This document shows positions 52,176 to 62,637 of a stretch of DNA of 64,000 bases, in pieces. Under the pieces are notes generated by a model, which was not told where the DNA came from, ran no database searches, and was given only the letters and a program-made list of their open reading frames with translations. This stretch comes from JANRLF01 sp033762815 (GTDB lineage: Bacteria > Bacteroidota > Bacteroidia > Chitinophagales > CAIOSU01). The position numbers and the translations under genes were made by a program. The stretch is from positions 1 to 64,000 of the forward strand of contig JANRLF010000007.1 in assembly GCA_033762815.1 (NCBI GenBank), in the 5' to 3' direction. The stretch's first letter is position 1. Every line of letters starts with the position of its first letter.

Positions 52176-55100
52176 TCAATCGGCAAGGCTGCGGAAATCA
52201 ACGGGCACCACTTTAGAAACGCCTGGCTCATACATGGTTACGCCATATATCACGTCTACAGCAGCCATGGTCTGTTTATTATGAGTTACCATGATAAACT
52301 GGCTATCGGTACTGAACTGGCGAATGGCTTGGTTGAACTTACCGATATTGGCATCGTCCAGGGGGGCATCCACCTCATCCAGAATACAAAAGGGTGCGGG
52401 TTTTAATAAGTAAAGGGAAAACAATATAGCCAATGCGGTAAGAGTTTTTTCTCCCCCTGACAGTTGGTCTATTACTTGTGGCTTTTTCCCCTTGGGTTTA
52501 GCGATAATCTCGATATCCGATTCCAAAGGGTTTTCAGGCTCAGTAAGCAATAAGTCGCAGGTATCATCGGGAGTAAACAAAGAGCGGAACACTTTCTGGA
52601 AATTGTCGCGCACTTGACTGAAAGCTGCCATGAACTGTTCACGTGCCGATGCTTCAATTTCGTCCATGGTAGCGGTGAGCGAATCCTTTGCCTTTACCAA
52701 ATCGGCTTTCTGGGTAGTGATAAAATCATGCCGCTGCTGCATTTCATCAAATGCTTCCACCGCCATGGGGTTAATTTCGCCAAAGGTTTCTACACGATTT
52801 CTAATACGCTCTACTTCCTGTTGTAGCTCTTCCTTGCTTTGCTCGGCCTTTAAAGGCTCTTGGGCAATTTTATCCAAGTCGATATGGAATTCTACCGATA
52901 GCCTTTCCTTGAGGCCCTGCAACTGTATGCGCAGTTCGGTCTGTTTGTCCTTAATGCTTTCCAGCAACACCATGTTTTGGTTCTGCTGCTTCTGCCAGTT
53001 GCGGATGCGCTCCTCCGTGGTGTTAATGTCGCCCTTAGCTTTAAAATATCCTGTTTCCACCTCCGTAAGGCCTTGCTGAAAGCTGTCCCTTTGGTCACGC
53101 AGCTCAGAAAGGAGGTTTTCCAAAGTTGCTAGCAGATGGAAGTTCTCTTCCAGCTTCGACTTCCCCGCTACAATTTCATTTTCATGTTGGGCTGTAAGCC
53201 TTTTGCTTTCTGTAAGGCGGCTTTCCGTAAAATCGGCTTCTTGTTGTAGGGAGTTCAGTAAATTTTGTTGCTGGTGGAACAGGATATTCTTTTCATTGTA
53301 TTTGGAAGAAGCCTCGGAAAGGGATTGGCTCGCTTCATTAAATTGCTTTAGTATCTCGAAGTGTTGGGCATCTATTTCAGCCTTTGTTGCCTGCAATGCT
53401 TTGGCCTGCTCCTGATTAGCCGATATCTGTGTATCAAAAACGGCAATCCTCGCCTCAATGTCGGCATTCTTGGCCTGAAACTGGTCAATAAAGGTACGGT
53501 AGTTATCTACTTTAGCATTTAGGCCCGATAGGCGGCTATCCAACTGGCCAATGGCGGAACGCAGATGCTGTATATCCTGCACTTTGGTTGCTCCCTTCAG
53601 CTTATTGATTTGTTGCTCCAGTTGATTGATGCTTCGTTCCGTCTGCTTTTTTTGCTCCTGTAGCTCTTCTATTTCCTTTTTCAGCTTCTCCAAATTCTTG
53701 CTACGGCCTATTCTCATTCCCTCAAACAGCCCCACCGAGCCGCCTCCGAAGGAAAACCAGGTACGGGCATATTTACCTGACTGGGAAAGAAAAGTTAAGG
53801 GGTTATTCTTATCCTGTCCCAATTGCTTCAGTGCTTCCTCTGATTGCAAATCGGCATCGTTTACAATGTAGACCTTATCAAGCAGAAATGCAGCCAGCTT
53901 ATGGTACTTGGGGTCAACTTCTATAGCCTCCGTCAAAGGCACGGCATTGGAAAACACCACGGCTTGCGATGATTCATAATCCTTTAAATCATCCAATACA
54001 AAAAAACTGATGCGCCCTTTGCCTGCCTCGTTCAGCAGGTTGATATTGGTTTGCGCTTCTTCTGCGGTATCGGCTACCAAATAATTGAGATAAGGCTCCA
54101 AGTAGTTCTCGCAAGCGGTGCGGTATTCACCCTTGCAATAGATTACGTCAGAAAGCAAGGGAGCCGTGGCAGTATCCTTCTTATTCTTCTTCAAAAACTT
54201 GATAGACTCTGGGAAACCTTCCAAATTGTCCACCAAGCTTTTGTTCAGGTTATATTCGTTCTGTTTTTGGTCAAGGGAGCGGTTTTCCCTTGCCAATTGT
54301 TGGCGGGTTTCTTCCAACAAGCGTTGGGTGTTCTCTAAGTTGATTTTCAGGTTCTCCTCATCCGCTAACAATTTGTCCAGTTGTTCTTGCTGTTCCTGAC
54401 GTTGCTGCTGTAGTTGCGTTATTTCGGTTAACAGCACCTGTAGGCTTTCTTCCCTGTCTTTGTTTTCATTTTTGTTTTGTTCAATTGAGCGTTGCAGCCC
54501 CTCTTTTTGGCTGATACTGATAGCAATATCCTTATCAAGTTGGGTGAGCTGTTTCTCTAAATCGTTTTTCTGTGCAATGACAGTATCCAGTTGGGTTTTC
54601 AAGCTGCTATTAGCTGTTCTGTTGTCATTCAACTGCTGGTTGAGAGCTTCCAGTTCTTGCTTTATTTGGGCAACCTGTACTTCTTGGTTGGCTTTTTTCT
54701 CGGCCGTGACCAATAGCTTTTGTTCCAACTCTCCTTGTTGTTGACCACTTTCTGCCACTTGCTTTTCCAAAGAGGCAATCTTTTCCGTTAAGAAAGTTTG
54801 CTGTTGTCGGGCAAAACTTTGCTCGCTTTCTTTCTTATTGATTGCTTGCAAAACCTCGTTCAATTCCTTTTGGCGGCTGCTCAAGTGTTTTTCCTGCTCA
54901 AGTATATCCAGCTTTTGCTTTTCCAGTTCCGATTCCAGTTGACGCAATCGCACCTCGGCTTCCAACTTTTTGTTATGTTCCTCGGCCCTTTGGGTTTCCA
55001 GTTTTTTGAATGTTTCCTGGTGGACCGCCCAGTGGTGTTTGGCCAGTTCAATGCTGGCCTCCTTATAAGTTTCCTTCAGTTGATAGAAGCGCTTGGTTTT

Positions 55101-55730
55101 TTTGGCCTGTGCCTCCAGCGATTTAAGGTTATTGCCTATTTCGAACAACAAATCTTCCACCCTTGCCAAATCAGCATCTGCGGCTTGCAGCTTGGCCAGT
55201 GTTTCTTTCTTTCGCTGCTTGTACTTTGAAATACCTGCTGCCTGTTCAAACAACCTTCTGCGGCTGTTTTCACGGTCATGCAGTATTTCATCTATCATTT
55301 TCAGCTCAATAATAGCGTAGCTATCACTGCTAATGCCGGTATCCAAAAAGAGATTGGTAATATCTTTCAACCTACAGGCAACGTCGTTGATTTTGTATTC
55401 GCTGTCGCCATTACGGTATAGGATACGCGTAACGGTAACATTGGCAAAATCGGTAGGGATTAGGTTTTTGGTGTTTTCAAAGCTCAGTGATACCTCCGCC
55501 ATGCCAGCAGGCTTGCGGTTGCGCGAGCCATTGAAGATAAGGTTGCTCATCTTTTCCGAACGCAGGTTGCTGGTGCGCTGCTCGCCAATTACCCAGCGCA
55601 TGGCATCTACCACATTACTTTTGCCACTACCATTAGGGCCCACTACACCAGTAATGTTCTCGTTGAAGTGAATCACCGTTTTGTCGGCAAAGCTTTTGAA
55701 GCCTTTTATTTCCAGAGAGGTTAAGCGCAA
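52176..55730 (-). CDS. smc: Chromosome segregation protein SMC
   Basis: 1184 residues, full length, from a TTG start at 55730; the family start is MRLTSLEIKGFKSFADKT. Walker A GPNGSGKSNVVDAMRW (31-46), two long coiled coils, a hinge near 510-640, then the signature LSGGEKTLTALAI and Walker B CILDEVDAPLDDAN at the C-terminus. It folds the chromosome with ScpA/ScpB, which are elsewhere. The upstream DNA (55731-55925) has no gene. Confidence 0.94.
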   Translation of the reverse strand: MRLTSLEIKGFKSFADKTVIHFNENITGVVGPNGSGKSNVVDAMRWVIGEQRTSNLRSEKMSNLIFNGSRNRKPAGMAEVSLSFENTKNLIPTDFANVTVTRILYRNGDSEYKINDVACRLKDITNLFLDTGISSDSYAIIELKMIDEILHDRENSRRRLFEQAAGISKYKQRKKETLAKLQAADADLARVEDLLFEIGNNLKSLEAQAKKTKRFYQLKETYKEASIELAKHHWAVHQETFKKLETQRAEEHNKKLEAEVRLRQLESELEKQKLDILEQEKHLSSRQKELNEVLQAINKKESEQSFARQQQTFLTEKIASLEKQVAESGQQQGELEQKLLVTAEKKANQEVQVAQIKQELEALNQQLNDNRTANSSLKTQLDTVIAQKNDLEKQLTQLDKDIAISISQKEGLQRSIEQNKNENKDREESLQVLLTEITQLQQQRQEQQEQLDKLLADEENLKINLENTQRLLEETRQQLARENRSLDQKQNEYNLNKSLVDNLEGFPESIKFLKKNKKDTATAPLLSDVIYCKGEYRTACENYLEPYLNYLVADTAEEAQTNINLLNEAGKGRISFFVLDDLKDYESSQAVVFSNAVPLTEAIEVDPKYHKLAAFLLDKVYIVNDADLQSEEALKQLGQDKNNPLTFLSQSGKYARTWFSFGGGSVGLFEGMRIGRSKNLEKLKKEIEELQEQKKQTERSINQLEQQINKLKGATKVQDIQHLRSAIGQLDSRLSGLNAKVDNYRTFIDQFQAKNADIEARIAVFDTQISANQEQAKALQATKAEIDAQHFEILKQFNEASQSLSEASSKYNEKNILFHQQQNLLNSLQQEADFTESRLTESKRLTAQHENEIVAGKSKLEENFHLLATLENLLSELRDQRDSFQQGLTEVETGYFKAKGDINTTEERIRNWQKQQNQNMVLLESIKDKQTELRIQLQGLKERLSVEFHIDLDKIAQEPLKAEQSKEELQQEVERIRNRVETFGEINPMAVEAFDEMQQRHDFITTQKADLVKAKDSLTATMDEIEASAREQFMAAFSQVRDNFQKVFRSLFTPDDTCDLLLTEPENPLESDIEIIAKPKGKKPQVIDQLSGGEKTLTALAILFSLYLLKPAPFCILDEVDAPLDDANIGKFNQAIRQFSTDSQFIMVTHNKQTMAAVDVIYGVTMYEPGVSKVVPVDFRSLAD

Positions 55731-55925
55731 GGAAGGACTCGTTTTGGGGACGTGAATTTACGGAATCCCTACCAAGTTTGAATGCTAATTTTACCTATCC
55801 TCCAGCCATTCTTTGAATAATTTACTTGGGTACATGCAGTAGACTAAATTCTGTGCTCGTATCATTCTTATCTGCAATAGCAACATACAGTAATATCACA
55901 CCCATGCTAAAGGGTTTGTCCATTT

Positions 55926-56534
55926 TCATTCAAGAAAAAACCGTTCGTTCTCCTTAAACATGTTGCTGAGTTTGATTTCTGTATCTTGTAGTAATGCGAC
56001 GCATATGTGCTTATTCAGTTCGGGAAGTTCCGATAGCATCATGGTGGTTAACTTGTCCATGCGTTCATAACATTTTTTGAGCAGTACCTCGCCTTTGGGG
56101 GTCAGTTGTAGCAACTTGGCACGCTTATCATTTATATCTGCAAGTTCGGTTGCCAAACCTCTTTTGATCAATCGATTTATTATTTCCACTGCGGTAGAGT
56201 ATTCTACCAGCATGGCAGTTGCCACGTTGGCCTTATTAGGCTGTTGCATAATCCCAATTGCGCTCAATGCTCCAAACTCATCAAATGTCTTGAGGCCTAA
56301 ATCTTTCAATGCTGACTCAGAAAAAATGAAAGTCAGTTTGCCTATCCGTGCTAAAATTTTAACCAACAAACTGGTAACCGATGGCGGATGCAAGCCTCCC
56401 GCTATTTCTTTTTTCGGCGGATCTATACTTTTTAACAATCTATATCGGCAATAATCGTCAACACTACTCGTAGGGTGATTTTCTTGATATAGCAAATAGT
56501 CTGAAAGCAATTGAACTATAGGATGGCCATTCAT
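55926..56534 (-). CDS. MarR-family transcriptional regulator
   Basis: 202 residues. The winged helix-turn-helix lies in the middle (NKANVATAMLVEYSTAVEII, then RLIKRGLATE and the wing DINDKRAKLLQLTPKGE). A long N-terminal extension precedes it, unusual but seen in Bacteroidota members. Divergent from the efflux operon starting at 56676, which makes that operon the obvious target, probably as a repressor released by a ligand. Confidence 0.85.
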   Translation of the reverse strand: MNGHPIVQLLSDYLLYQENHPTSSVDDYCRYRLLKSIDPPKKEIAGGLHPPSVTSLLVKILARIGKLTFIFSESALKDLGLKTFDEFGALSAIGIMQQPNKANVATAMLVEYSTAVEIINRLIKRGLATELADINDKRAKLLQLTPKGEVLLKKCYERMDKLTTMMLSELPELNKHICVALLQDTEIKLSNMFKENERFFLE

Positions 56535-56594
56535 TTATACGTGATTTAACGAAAAATTTATTATCGATTTGTAGCTTTTTGATAAAAATAGTAC

Positions 56595-56611
56595 AATTTT
56601 GCTTCAAAATT
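56595..56611. promoter_or_regulatory. Palindrome in the MarR/efflux intergenic region, candidate operator
   Basis: AATTTTG-ctt-CAAAATT, a perfect 7-bp inverted repeat between the divergent MarR gene (start 56534) and the ATPase gene (start 56676). The length and spacing suit a MarR-type dimer site. No direct evidence of binding. Confidence 0.45.
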
Positions 56612-56675
56612 ATTCCACATTAAATTAAACAATCCGCCCGTTAGATTGTCTTTTGTTTTTTTAATCCCGATAAGA

Positions 56676-57368
56676 ATGATTGCAAAGCTTCAAAATGTCT
56701 CTAAGGAATACAAGGTTGGCGATCAGACTATCGTGGCACTGCAAGCAACGGATTTAGAAATCAACAATAGTGAGCTTACCTTAATCATTGGTCCTTCTGG
56801 GTCGGGCAAAACCACGCTTTTATCCTTGTTGGGCTGCGTTATATACCCTACTACCGGGCAGCTATGGGTCAATGGCAACCTAATCAATGAACTATCGGAA
56901 AAGCAGCTCGCCCATTTGAGGCTGAACAATATTGGCTTCGTTTTCCAAAATTTTAACCTGCTGGCCCCTTTAAATGCCGAGGATAATGTATTGATGCCAT
57001 TAAGGCTAATGGGAGTTGCCGAGAAAGAAGCAAAAGAAAAGACAAGGGCCGCTTTGGAGTTGGTAGGTATGATGGATAGACGAAAAAATCTTCCCAAACA
57101 ACTTTCCGGCGGACAACAGCAACGGGTTGCCATAGCACGCGCCCTAGTAACCGAGCCCAAATTGATATTATGCGACGAGCCTACCGCATCTCTAGATAAA
57201 GATTCCTTAAAAATTGTAATGGGAGAATTGCGCTCATTGGCCGATGCCGGAAAAGCAGTTGCCGTAGTGACCCATGACCCCAGATTGAAAGAGTATGCCC
57301 ACCGTGTGATTGCGGTAAATAACGGCATTGTAACCGAAGAAAACCTTGCAGCAGATATTTTCCATTAA
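56676..57368 (+). CDS. ABC transporter ATP-binding protein of an efflux operon
   Basis: 230 residues from the ATG at 56676. Walker A GPSGSGKTTLLSLLG, Q-loop FVFQNFNLLAPLNA, signature [15 protein letters not shown], Walker B LILCDEPTASLD and the H-loop His (VTHDP). It is of the MacB/DevA type. First of four plus-strand genes: 14 bp to the adaptor, then permease and TolC. It powers a tripartite or heterocyst-DevBCA-like exporter of unknown substrate. Confidence 0.89.
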   Translation: MIAKLQNVSKEYKVGDQTIVALQATDLEINNSELTLIIGPSGSGKTTLLSLLGCVIYPTTGQLWVNGNLINELSEKQLAHLRLNNIGFVFQNFNLLAPLNAEDNVLMPLRLMGVAEKEAKEKTRAALELVGMMDRRKNLPKQLSGGQQQRVAIARALVTEPKLILCDEPTASLDKDSLKIVMGELRSLADAGKAVAVVTHDPRLKEYAHRVIAVNNGIVTEENLAADIFH

Positions 57369-57381
57369 AAGCCAAACCACC

Positions 57382-58328
57382 ATGCGAATACATTTCATAC
57401 CGTTAATCTTTGCATCCATCATGTTAGTTTCTTGTGGTGGGAAAAAGGAAACCACCCCCAATAAAACTGCTATAGATACCCTGATTAAAGTACAAGTGGT
57501 TGCAAGGTAGCAGGGATAGCAACCATAGAACCAAAGGAGCATATTGTTTCATTGTATGCCGAATCAGGTGGGTTGATCAAAAAAATCTATCATGACATTA
57601 ACGATACCGTGAAAAAAGGGGCATTGATACTGGAACTTGAATCCGCAGTGGAAGAAGCCCAACTGAAACAAGCACAATCGAAACTAGCTACGCAAAAAGC
57701 AATCATAGAAAATGCATCGTCTCAATTGCTGTCTTTAAAAACAAAATTGGCCAATGCCTCCCTCAACTACGAGCGCAACCAAAAACTGCTTCAATCGGGT
57801 GGCGTAACCAAGAAAGAGACCGATGATAGCAAGTTTAACTATGAATCGTTGCAGGCCGATTTGCTAGCGGCTGAGGCCAATGTAAAACAACAACAAAGCA
57901 AACTTTCAGAAATCAACGCCGACATACAATACTTTTCAGAATTGCTGGAAAACAAAAAAGTACGCGCACCAATGGATGGGCGCATATTATCGATGGACGT
58001 GAAACAGGGCAACAACATTAGTACCACCAGCATTATAGGAGATTTCGCCCCAGCAGGGCCATTGATGGCTATTACGGAGATAGATGAACTATATGCCGAC
58101 CAGGTAGATATGGGCATGAAAGCATTTATTAAGCCACAAGGAAAAACCGATACAATCGGTACTGGCAGCGTGTTTTTGACTTCGCCTTACTTGCGTAAAA
58201 AATCCCTTTTTGCTGATGACCCCGCCAATATGGAAGATAGAAGGGTAAGGGAAGTAAGGGTGCTGCTCGATAAGGGAAGTAAAGCATTGATAGGTAGCAG
58301 GGTAGAATGTGTAATACAAATTAAATAA
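57382..58328 (+). pseudogene. HlyD/DevB-type efflux adaptor with an apparent one-base frameshift
   Basis: The first frame reads MRIHFIPLIFASIMLVSCGG (lipobox VSC) to IKVQVVAR and stops at 57508-57510. The frame beginning at 57504 continues in the family: KVAGIATIEPKEHIV, then ESGGLIKKIYHDINDTVKKG (biotinyl-lipoyl-like), a long coiled-coil hairpin (about 57640-57960) and the beta-barrel part. One extra A in GCAAGG (to GCAAAGG) would join them into a normal adaptor of about 316 residues. Whether it is a real mutation or a sequencing error is undecided; genes before and after are intact. Confidence 0.8.
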
Positions 58329-58332
58329 GGCC

Positions 58333-59457
58333 ATGCTAAGAACTGCCCTGCGCTTCATCTATTTTGACAAGCCCAAATCGATTGGTGCTTTGGCCGGTAC
58401 CATCATTTCCGTTTTTTTGATTGGCCAGCAGGTAGGCATTTTCATTTTCTTGATCAATGCCATGTCAGCTTTGGTGCGCAACAATGCCGAGTATGTATGG
58501 GTGGTGGACAACAAGACTACCAACGTAAACGCTCTGGCAGAGCTTGACATGCGTATCAACTACGAGTTGCGCAGCTTACCCAATGTAGCAGCTACATATC
58601 CTTTAGTGGTTTCTGCAGGTTCCGCAAGGTTCGAAAACGGAAAGTCAGCAGGAGTAACCTTGGTGGGGGTAGAAGCACCGGCATTTGCTGGGGGGCCTTG
58701 GAATGTGGCCATTGGCAACAAAAACGACCTGCTGCAGGATGGGGCAGTATTTACCGAGTATTTCGATAAGCCCCTTTTTGGTGGCTTGCAGCCTGGTCAA
58801 TACTTCGAAATCAATGGCAAAAAAGTATTCAATGCAGGAGAAACAAAAGGCATTCGTGTATTTGGTGGAGGAGTGTTCACCTTTACAACTATTGAAAGGG
58901 CTAGATACCTCGGCAATGTGCCTACCACTAAAGCAAATGCCTTTCTCATAAAGATGAAAGACCCCGCACAACGCGACCAACTGATTGCAGCTATCAACGG
59001 TACTATACCCAGCGTAAGGGCCTGGCGCAGCGAAGACTTGACTAAGGAAACCATTATGACCATATTGGCTACGTCGGGCATCGCCATTTCTTTCGGCACC
59101 TTAATATTTTTTGCACTGATTGTGGGCTTTGTTATCATTGGGCTCACCTTATATTCATCAGCTATTGACCGTATAAAGGATTACGGTACCTTAAAAGCCA
59201 TTGGGGCCACCAATGGCTATATTACGCGCTTAATCGTAACGCAAGCCATGGTGATTGCCATTACTGGTTTTTGCATCGGGATGGTGTTTGTAGAAGGATT
59301 CAGGAATGGGATTGCCAATGCGGGTACCATTTTCAACTACCCATTATGGCTTCGCTTTGCATTTTTTGGAGTCACCATTCTTATCGGTTTGTTTGGTAGC
59401 CTATTTGCCGTGCGGCGTATCACAAGCCTGGAACCAGCCGCTGTATTCAGAGGATAA
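58333..59457 (+). CDS. ABC transporter permease of the efflux operon, DevC-like
   Basis: 374 residues. An N-terminal TM helix (about 17-40) is followed by a large extracytoplasmic domain (about 42-240), then three TM helices with the FtsX-type signature (DRIKDYGTLKAIGATNGYI). This is the DevC fold, which pairs with an ATPase, an HlyD-type adaptor and TolC. All four are present in the same transcript here, the adaptor being frameshifted. Confidence 0.88.
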   Translation: MLRTALRFIYFDKPKSIGALAGTIISVFLIGQQVGIFIFLINAMSALVRNNAEYVWVVDNKTTNVNALAELDMRINYELRSLPNVAATYPLVVSAGSARFENGKSAGVTLVGVEAPAFAGGPWNVAIGNKNDLLQDGAVFTEYFDKPLFGGLQPGQYFEINGKKVFNAGETKGIRVFGGGVFTFTTIERARYLGNVPTTKANAFLIKMKDPAQRDQLIAAINGTIPSVRAWRSEDLTKETIMTILATSGIAISFGTLIFFALIVGFVIIGLTLYSSAIDRIKDYGTLKAIGATNGYITRLIVTQAMVIAITGFCIGMVFVEGFRNGIANAGTIFNYPLWLRFAFFGVTILIGLFGSLFAVRRITSLEPAAVFRG

Positions 59458-59471
59458 AACATTTTGCTGTT

Positions 59472-60788
59472 ATGAGAACCACCCCCGTATTCTTGATTGG
59501 CCTTTTAATTACGGCTAATATCTATGGTCAGCAGCCACTTAGTTTGGAAACTGCGCAAGCCCAAGCATTGGCCAATCGAAAAGATTTGAAGGTTGAGCAA
59601 TTGAACGTGCAAATTGCTGAAAATGAAATCAAGAAAGTAACATCCCGAAATTTACCGCAGTTAAGCTCTGATCTTGACGTACGCTGGAATACCCAATTGC
59701 CCAGCAACGTGATACCAGGCGAAGCATTTGGGGTAGCAGGCTCACCAGATAGGTTCGTACAATTCGGTACGGATTGGAACAGCAGTTGGGCATTCAACCT
59801 AAACCAGACACTGTTTGACCCTGCTATCAACGGCGATAAAAAAATCGCCCAGCAACAAGTGTTATTGAATAGTTTCAATGCAAAGGCAACCGAAGCCGTA
59901 ATTAAACAACAGGTAACGGAAGCTTACTTTACGGTGTTATTGTGGCAGGAAAGAACCGCATTGAGCGAAAGCAACTTGCAGCGTACGAAAGATATACTAA
60001 ACACTGCCGTTGACCAACTACAACAAGGTACAATTACTGCCTATGATAGGCAAAAGTATCAATTGGATTTTGCTAACGCGGAAGCAGAACATGCAAAGAA
60101 CGCCAATAACTTACAGCTATCCTTTCAAGATTTGTTTTATAAAATGGGCTTGGATACCCTACAAAGCATCGTATTGACCGATTCCTTATCGGCATTGTTC
60201 GTCCAATTGAAAAATGAATTGCTCGACTTTGAAAAAGTAAACAGGCCCGAATTGCAGGCGCAAAAAATACAACAAGATATTTGGAAACTAAATATCAGGA
60301 AACAAAAGATGCTGTATATTCCTAAAATCAGTTTTTATGGCAATTATACCTGGCAATCACTTTCTGACAATGCTAACTTTTTTGATAGCGACAATTGGTT
60401 TCCATTCAATTACATTGGCCTGAATGCCAACATTCCTATTTTTGATGGTCTGCTAAAAGCAAAAACAAAGCAGGAGTACCAGTTAAGGCTTCAATCATCT
60501 ACCTTTCAATATGAGAAACTGGAAGACGACTACCAGCAACAAGCCCATAACGCCTTACTCTCCGCAAAAAATGCTGAAGCAGATTTACAATATCAGCGAC
60601 AAAATTTGGAGCTTGCTAATCAACTCTATCAAATAGATACGGATAGGCTGAAGAACGGTACCATAAAAGCCAATGATTTAGCCACTACCAGCTATACTTT
60701 GCGGCAAACCCAAACCAACTATTTAAATGCTGCATATAATTACCTAGTAGCAGTGGTACAATTTAAAAAGGCTATTGGCAGCTTATAA
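59472..60788 (+). CDS. TolC-family outer-membrane efflux protein
   Basis: 438 residues with a signal peptide (MRTTPVFLIGLLITANIYGQ). The long helical hairpins of the TolC fold are seen (QVTEAYFTVLLWQERTALSE, then QDIWKLNIRKQKMLYIPKIS and a second repeat NALLSAKNAEADLQYQRQN). It forms the outer-membrane duct of the exporter. Its 3' end overlaps the stop region of the convergent gene at 60783. Confidence 0.88.
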   Translation: MRTTPVFLIGLLITANIYGQQPLSLETAQAQALANRKDLKVEQLNVQIAENEIKKVTSRNLPQLSSDLDVRWNTQLPSNVIPGEAFGVAGSPDRFVQFGTDWNSSWAFNLNQTLFDPAINGDKKIAQQQVLLNSFNAKATEAVIKQQVTEAYFTVLLWQERTALSESNLQRTKDILNTAVDQLQQGTITAYDRQKYQLDFANAEAEHAKNANNLQLSFQDLFYKMGLDTLQSIVLTDSLSALFVQLKNELLDFEKVNRPELQAQKIQQDIWKLNIRKQKMLYIPKISFYGNYTWQSLSDNANFFDSDNWFPFNYIGLNANIPIFDGLLKAKTKQEYQLRLQSSTFQYEKLEDDYQQQAHNALLSAKNAEADLQYQRQNLELANQLYQIDTDRLKNGTIKANDLATTSYTLRQTQTNYLNAAYNYLVAVVQFKKAIGSL

Positions 60789-60977
60789 TGGTCGTTTATA
60801 AGACAGCCAAAGCATGAATAAGCCCAGTACCAACATTACCGCACCGGAACAGGCATTGAGCAAATGGGCAGCCATGGTAGGGGTATAGACAAAGCCTACT
60901 ATTACTAGCAGCAAGCCCAAGATGGCGAAGAACAAGCCTATGACAAATCGCAAGTCGGTGAAACGATCAAAATCCAT
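60783..60977 (-). CDS. Small two-TM membrane protein (unknown)
   Basis: 64 residues: TM1 about 11-29 (VIGLFFAILGLLLVIVGFV), then TPTMAAHLLNACSGA and TM2 to 58, ending in a basic tail. Uncharacterised. It starts 7 bp after the sodium symporter gene on the same strand and probably shares its transcript, so a role with that transporter is plausible. Confidence 0.7.
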   Translation of the reverse strand: MDFDRFTDLRFVIGLFFAILGLLLVIVGFVYTPTMAAHLLNACSGAVMLVLGLFMLWLSYKRPL

Positions 60978-60984
60978 GGTGGCT

Positions 60985-62637
60985 CTATATAAATATAAGG
61001 TTCAATAACAAAGTAAGGCCCAATACCAATAAGGCCAGTGGAACAGGCTTGCGGTACCATATCGTTTCTGTTTCGCTACTTCGGTCGGTCAGGCTGTACA
61101 CCAATCCCCGCAACTCGGTATCCGACTTAGCCCTTGTAAACAAGCTAATGACGATGGTGGTCAAAAAACAAGTGCTCCATGATACGATGGCAATGGCAAA
61201 GCTATGGGCCATACCTGAGCTGAATTGGTGCATGCTAAAAAGCCAGCCTCCCTTGCCTTCTGCTTCGGTCAAACCATGGCATGCGGCAGCCCCCAAAGTA
61301 CCCGCCACCAAACCCCAAAACGCGGCGTGGCCGGTGGTGCGTTTCCAGAACATGCCCAAAAAGAAGGTGGCGAACAATGGTGCGTTTACGAAACCAAATA
61401 CCAGTTGCAGCAAATCCATGATATTGTTGAACTGGGCTGCCACATAAGCCGTGGCGATAGAGAAAAGAATTCCGAATATGGTCGCCATTTTGCCCACGCT
61501 TAGGTAATGTGCGTCAGTAGCTTTTGGCCTAAAATAAGATTGGTAAATATCGAACGTAAAAACGGTGTTGAAGGCAGTGACATTACCCGCCATTCCTGAC
61601 ATAAAGGAAGCCAATAAGGCCGTAATACCCACGCCCAATAAGCCTGTGGGGTAATAATGCCCTATTAAAGTAGGCAGTGCCATGTTATAGTCATAGCTGC
61701 CATCAGCTTTTATTGGCAACTGTACCGAGCCTAGTTTTTGCATCAGCGCCATAATAATCAGCCCTGGTAAAATCACTACTAAGGGCATGAACATTTTGGG
61801 AAAGGCGGCTATCAATGGGGTACGCTGCGCGGCCGACATGTTGCGGGCAATCATAGCCCGTTGCACTACCAAAAAATCAGTGCACCAATAACCAAACGAC
61901 AATACAAAACCAAGGCCCATAGCCATGCTCCAAATATTCACGCCCATGGGGTTGCTCTCGGCCTTGCCCATATACTTCCAGCTACTGGTCATTACCGGCT
62001 GAAGGTTTTGCACGATTCCATTCCAGCCACCTATTTCATACAGCCCCACAAATACTACCGGGGCAATGCCCAACACAATCAAGAAGAATTGCAGCACCTC
62101 ATTATATACGGCACTGGTAAGGCCGCCGAGTAAAGTATAAGTAAGCACAATGCCAGCAGCAATTAATATAGAGGAATCAAAATCCCAACCCAGAATAGTT
62201 TCCAATAAACTTGCTAAGGCATAAAGGGAAATACCTGATGAAAAAATGGTCATCAATGCAAAAGTTACGGCATTGAAACCCCTTGTTTTTTCATCGAAAC
62301 GCAATGCCAAGTATTCTGGAACGGAGCGCGCACGGCTGCCATAATAAAACGGCATCATGAACACGCCCAAGAATACCATAGCAGGTATGGCACCAATCCA
62401 ATAGAAATGGCTGGTCATGATTCCATACTTGGCACCAGAGGCAGCCATGCCTATTACCTCCTGGGCACCCAAGTTGGCAGCGATAAAAGCCAAACTGGTA
62501 ATCCACAACGGCACGGAGCGGTTGCTCATCAGGAAGTCGTTGCTGGTCTTTACCTTGCGTTTAATAAAATATCCTATGCCCAGTACAAACAGGAAGTAAA
62601 GGGCAATGATGCCATAATCAATGAAACCCAACTGCAT
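60985..62637 (-). CDS. Sodium:solute symporter (SSS family)
   Basis: 550 residues with about 13-14 TM helices. Family landmarks include MSNRSVPLWITSLAFIAANL near the start and GVGITALLASFMSGMAGNVT in the middle. This is the SglT/PutP-type fold that uses the Na+ gradient to import sugars, amino acids or other organic substrates. Substrate cannot be told. A 64-residue membrane protein follows after 7 bp. Confidence 0.9.
   Translation of the reverse strand: MQLGFIDYGIIALYFLFVLGIGYFIKRKVKTSNDFLMSNRSVPLWITSLAFIAANLGAQEVIGMAASGAKYGIMTSHFYWIGAIPAMVFLGVFMMPFYYGSRARSVPEYLALRFDEKTRGFNAVTFALMTIFSSGISLYALASLLETILGWDFDSSILIAAGIVLTYTLLGGLTSAVYNEVLQFFLIVLGIAPVVFVGLYEIGGWNGIVQNLQPVMTSSWKYMGKAESNPMGVNIWSMAMGLGFVLSFGYWCTDFLVVQRAMIARNMSAAQRTPLIAAFPKMFMPLVVILPGLIIMALMQKLGSVQLPIKADGSYDYNMALPTLIGHYYPTGLLGVGITALLASFMSGMAGNVTAFNTVFTFDIYQSYFRPKATDAHYLSVGKMATIFGILFSIATAYVAAQFNNIMDLLQLVFGFVNAPLFATFFLGMFWKRTTGHAAFWGLVAGTLGAAACHGLTEAEGKGGWLFSMHQFSSGMAHSFAIAIVSWSTCFLTTIVISLFTRAKSDTELRGLVYSLTDRSSETETIWYRKPVPLALLVLGLTLLLNLIFI

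Noticed and set aside
51730..52284. 184-residue leucine-rich plus-strand frame
   Set aside because: It is antisense to the Ser/Lys-rich tail of the DUF6496 gene and runs into the smc gene; composition is an artefact.
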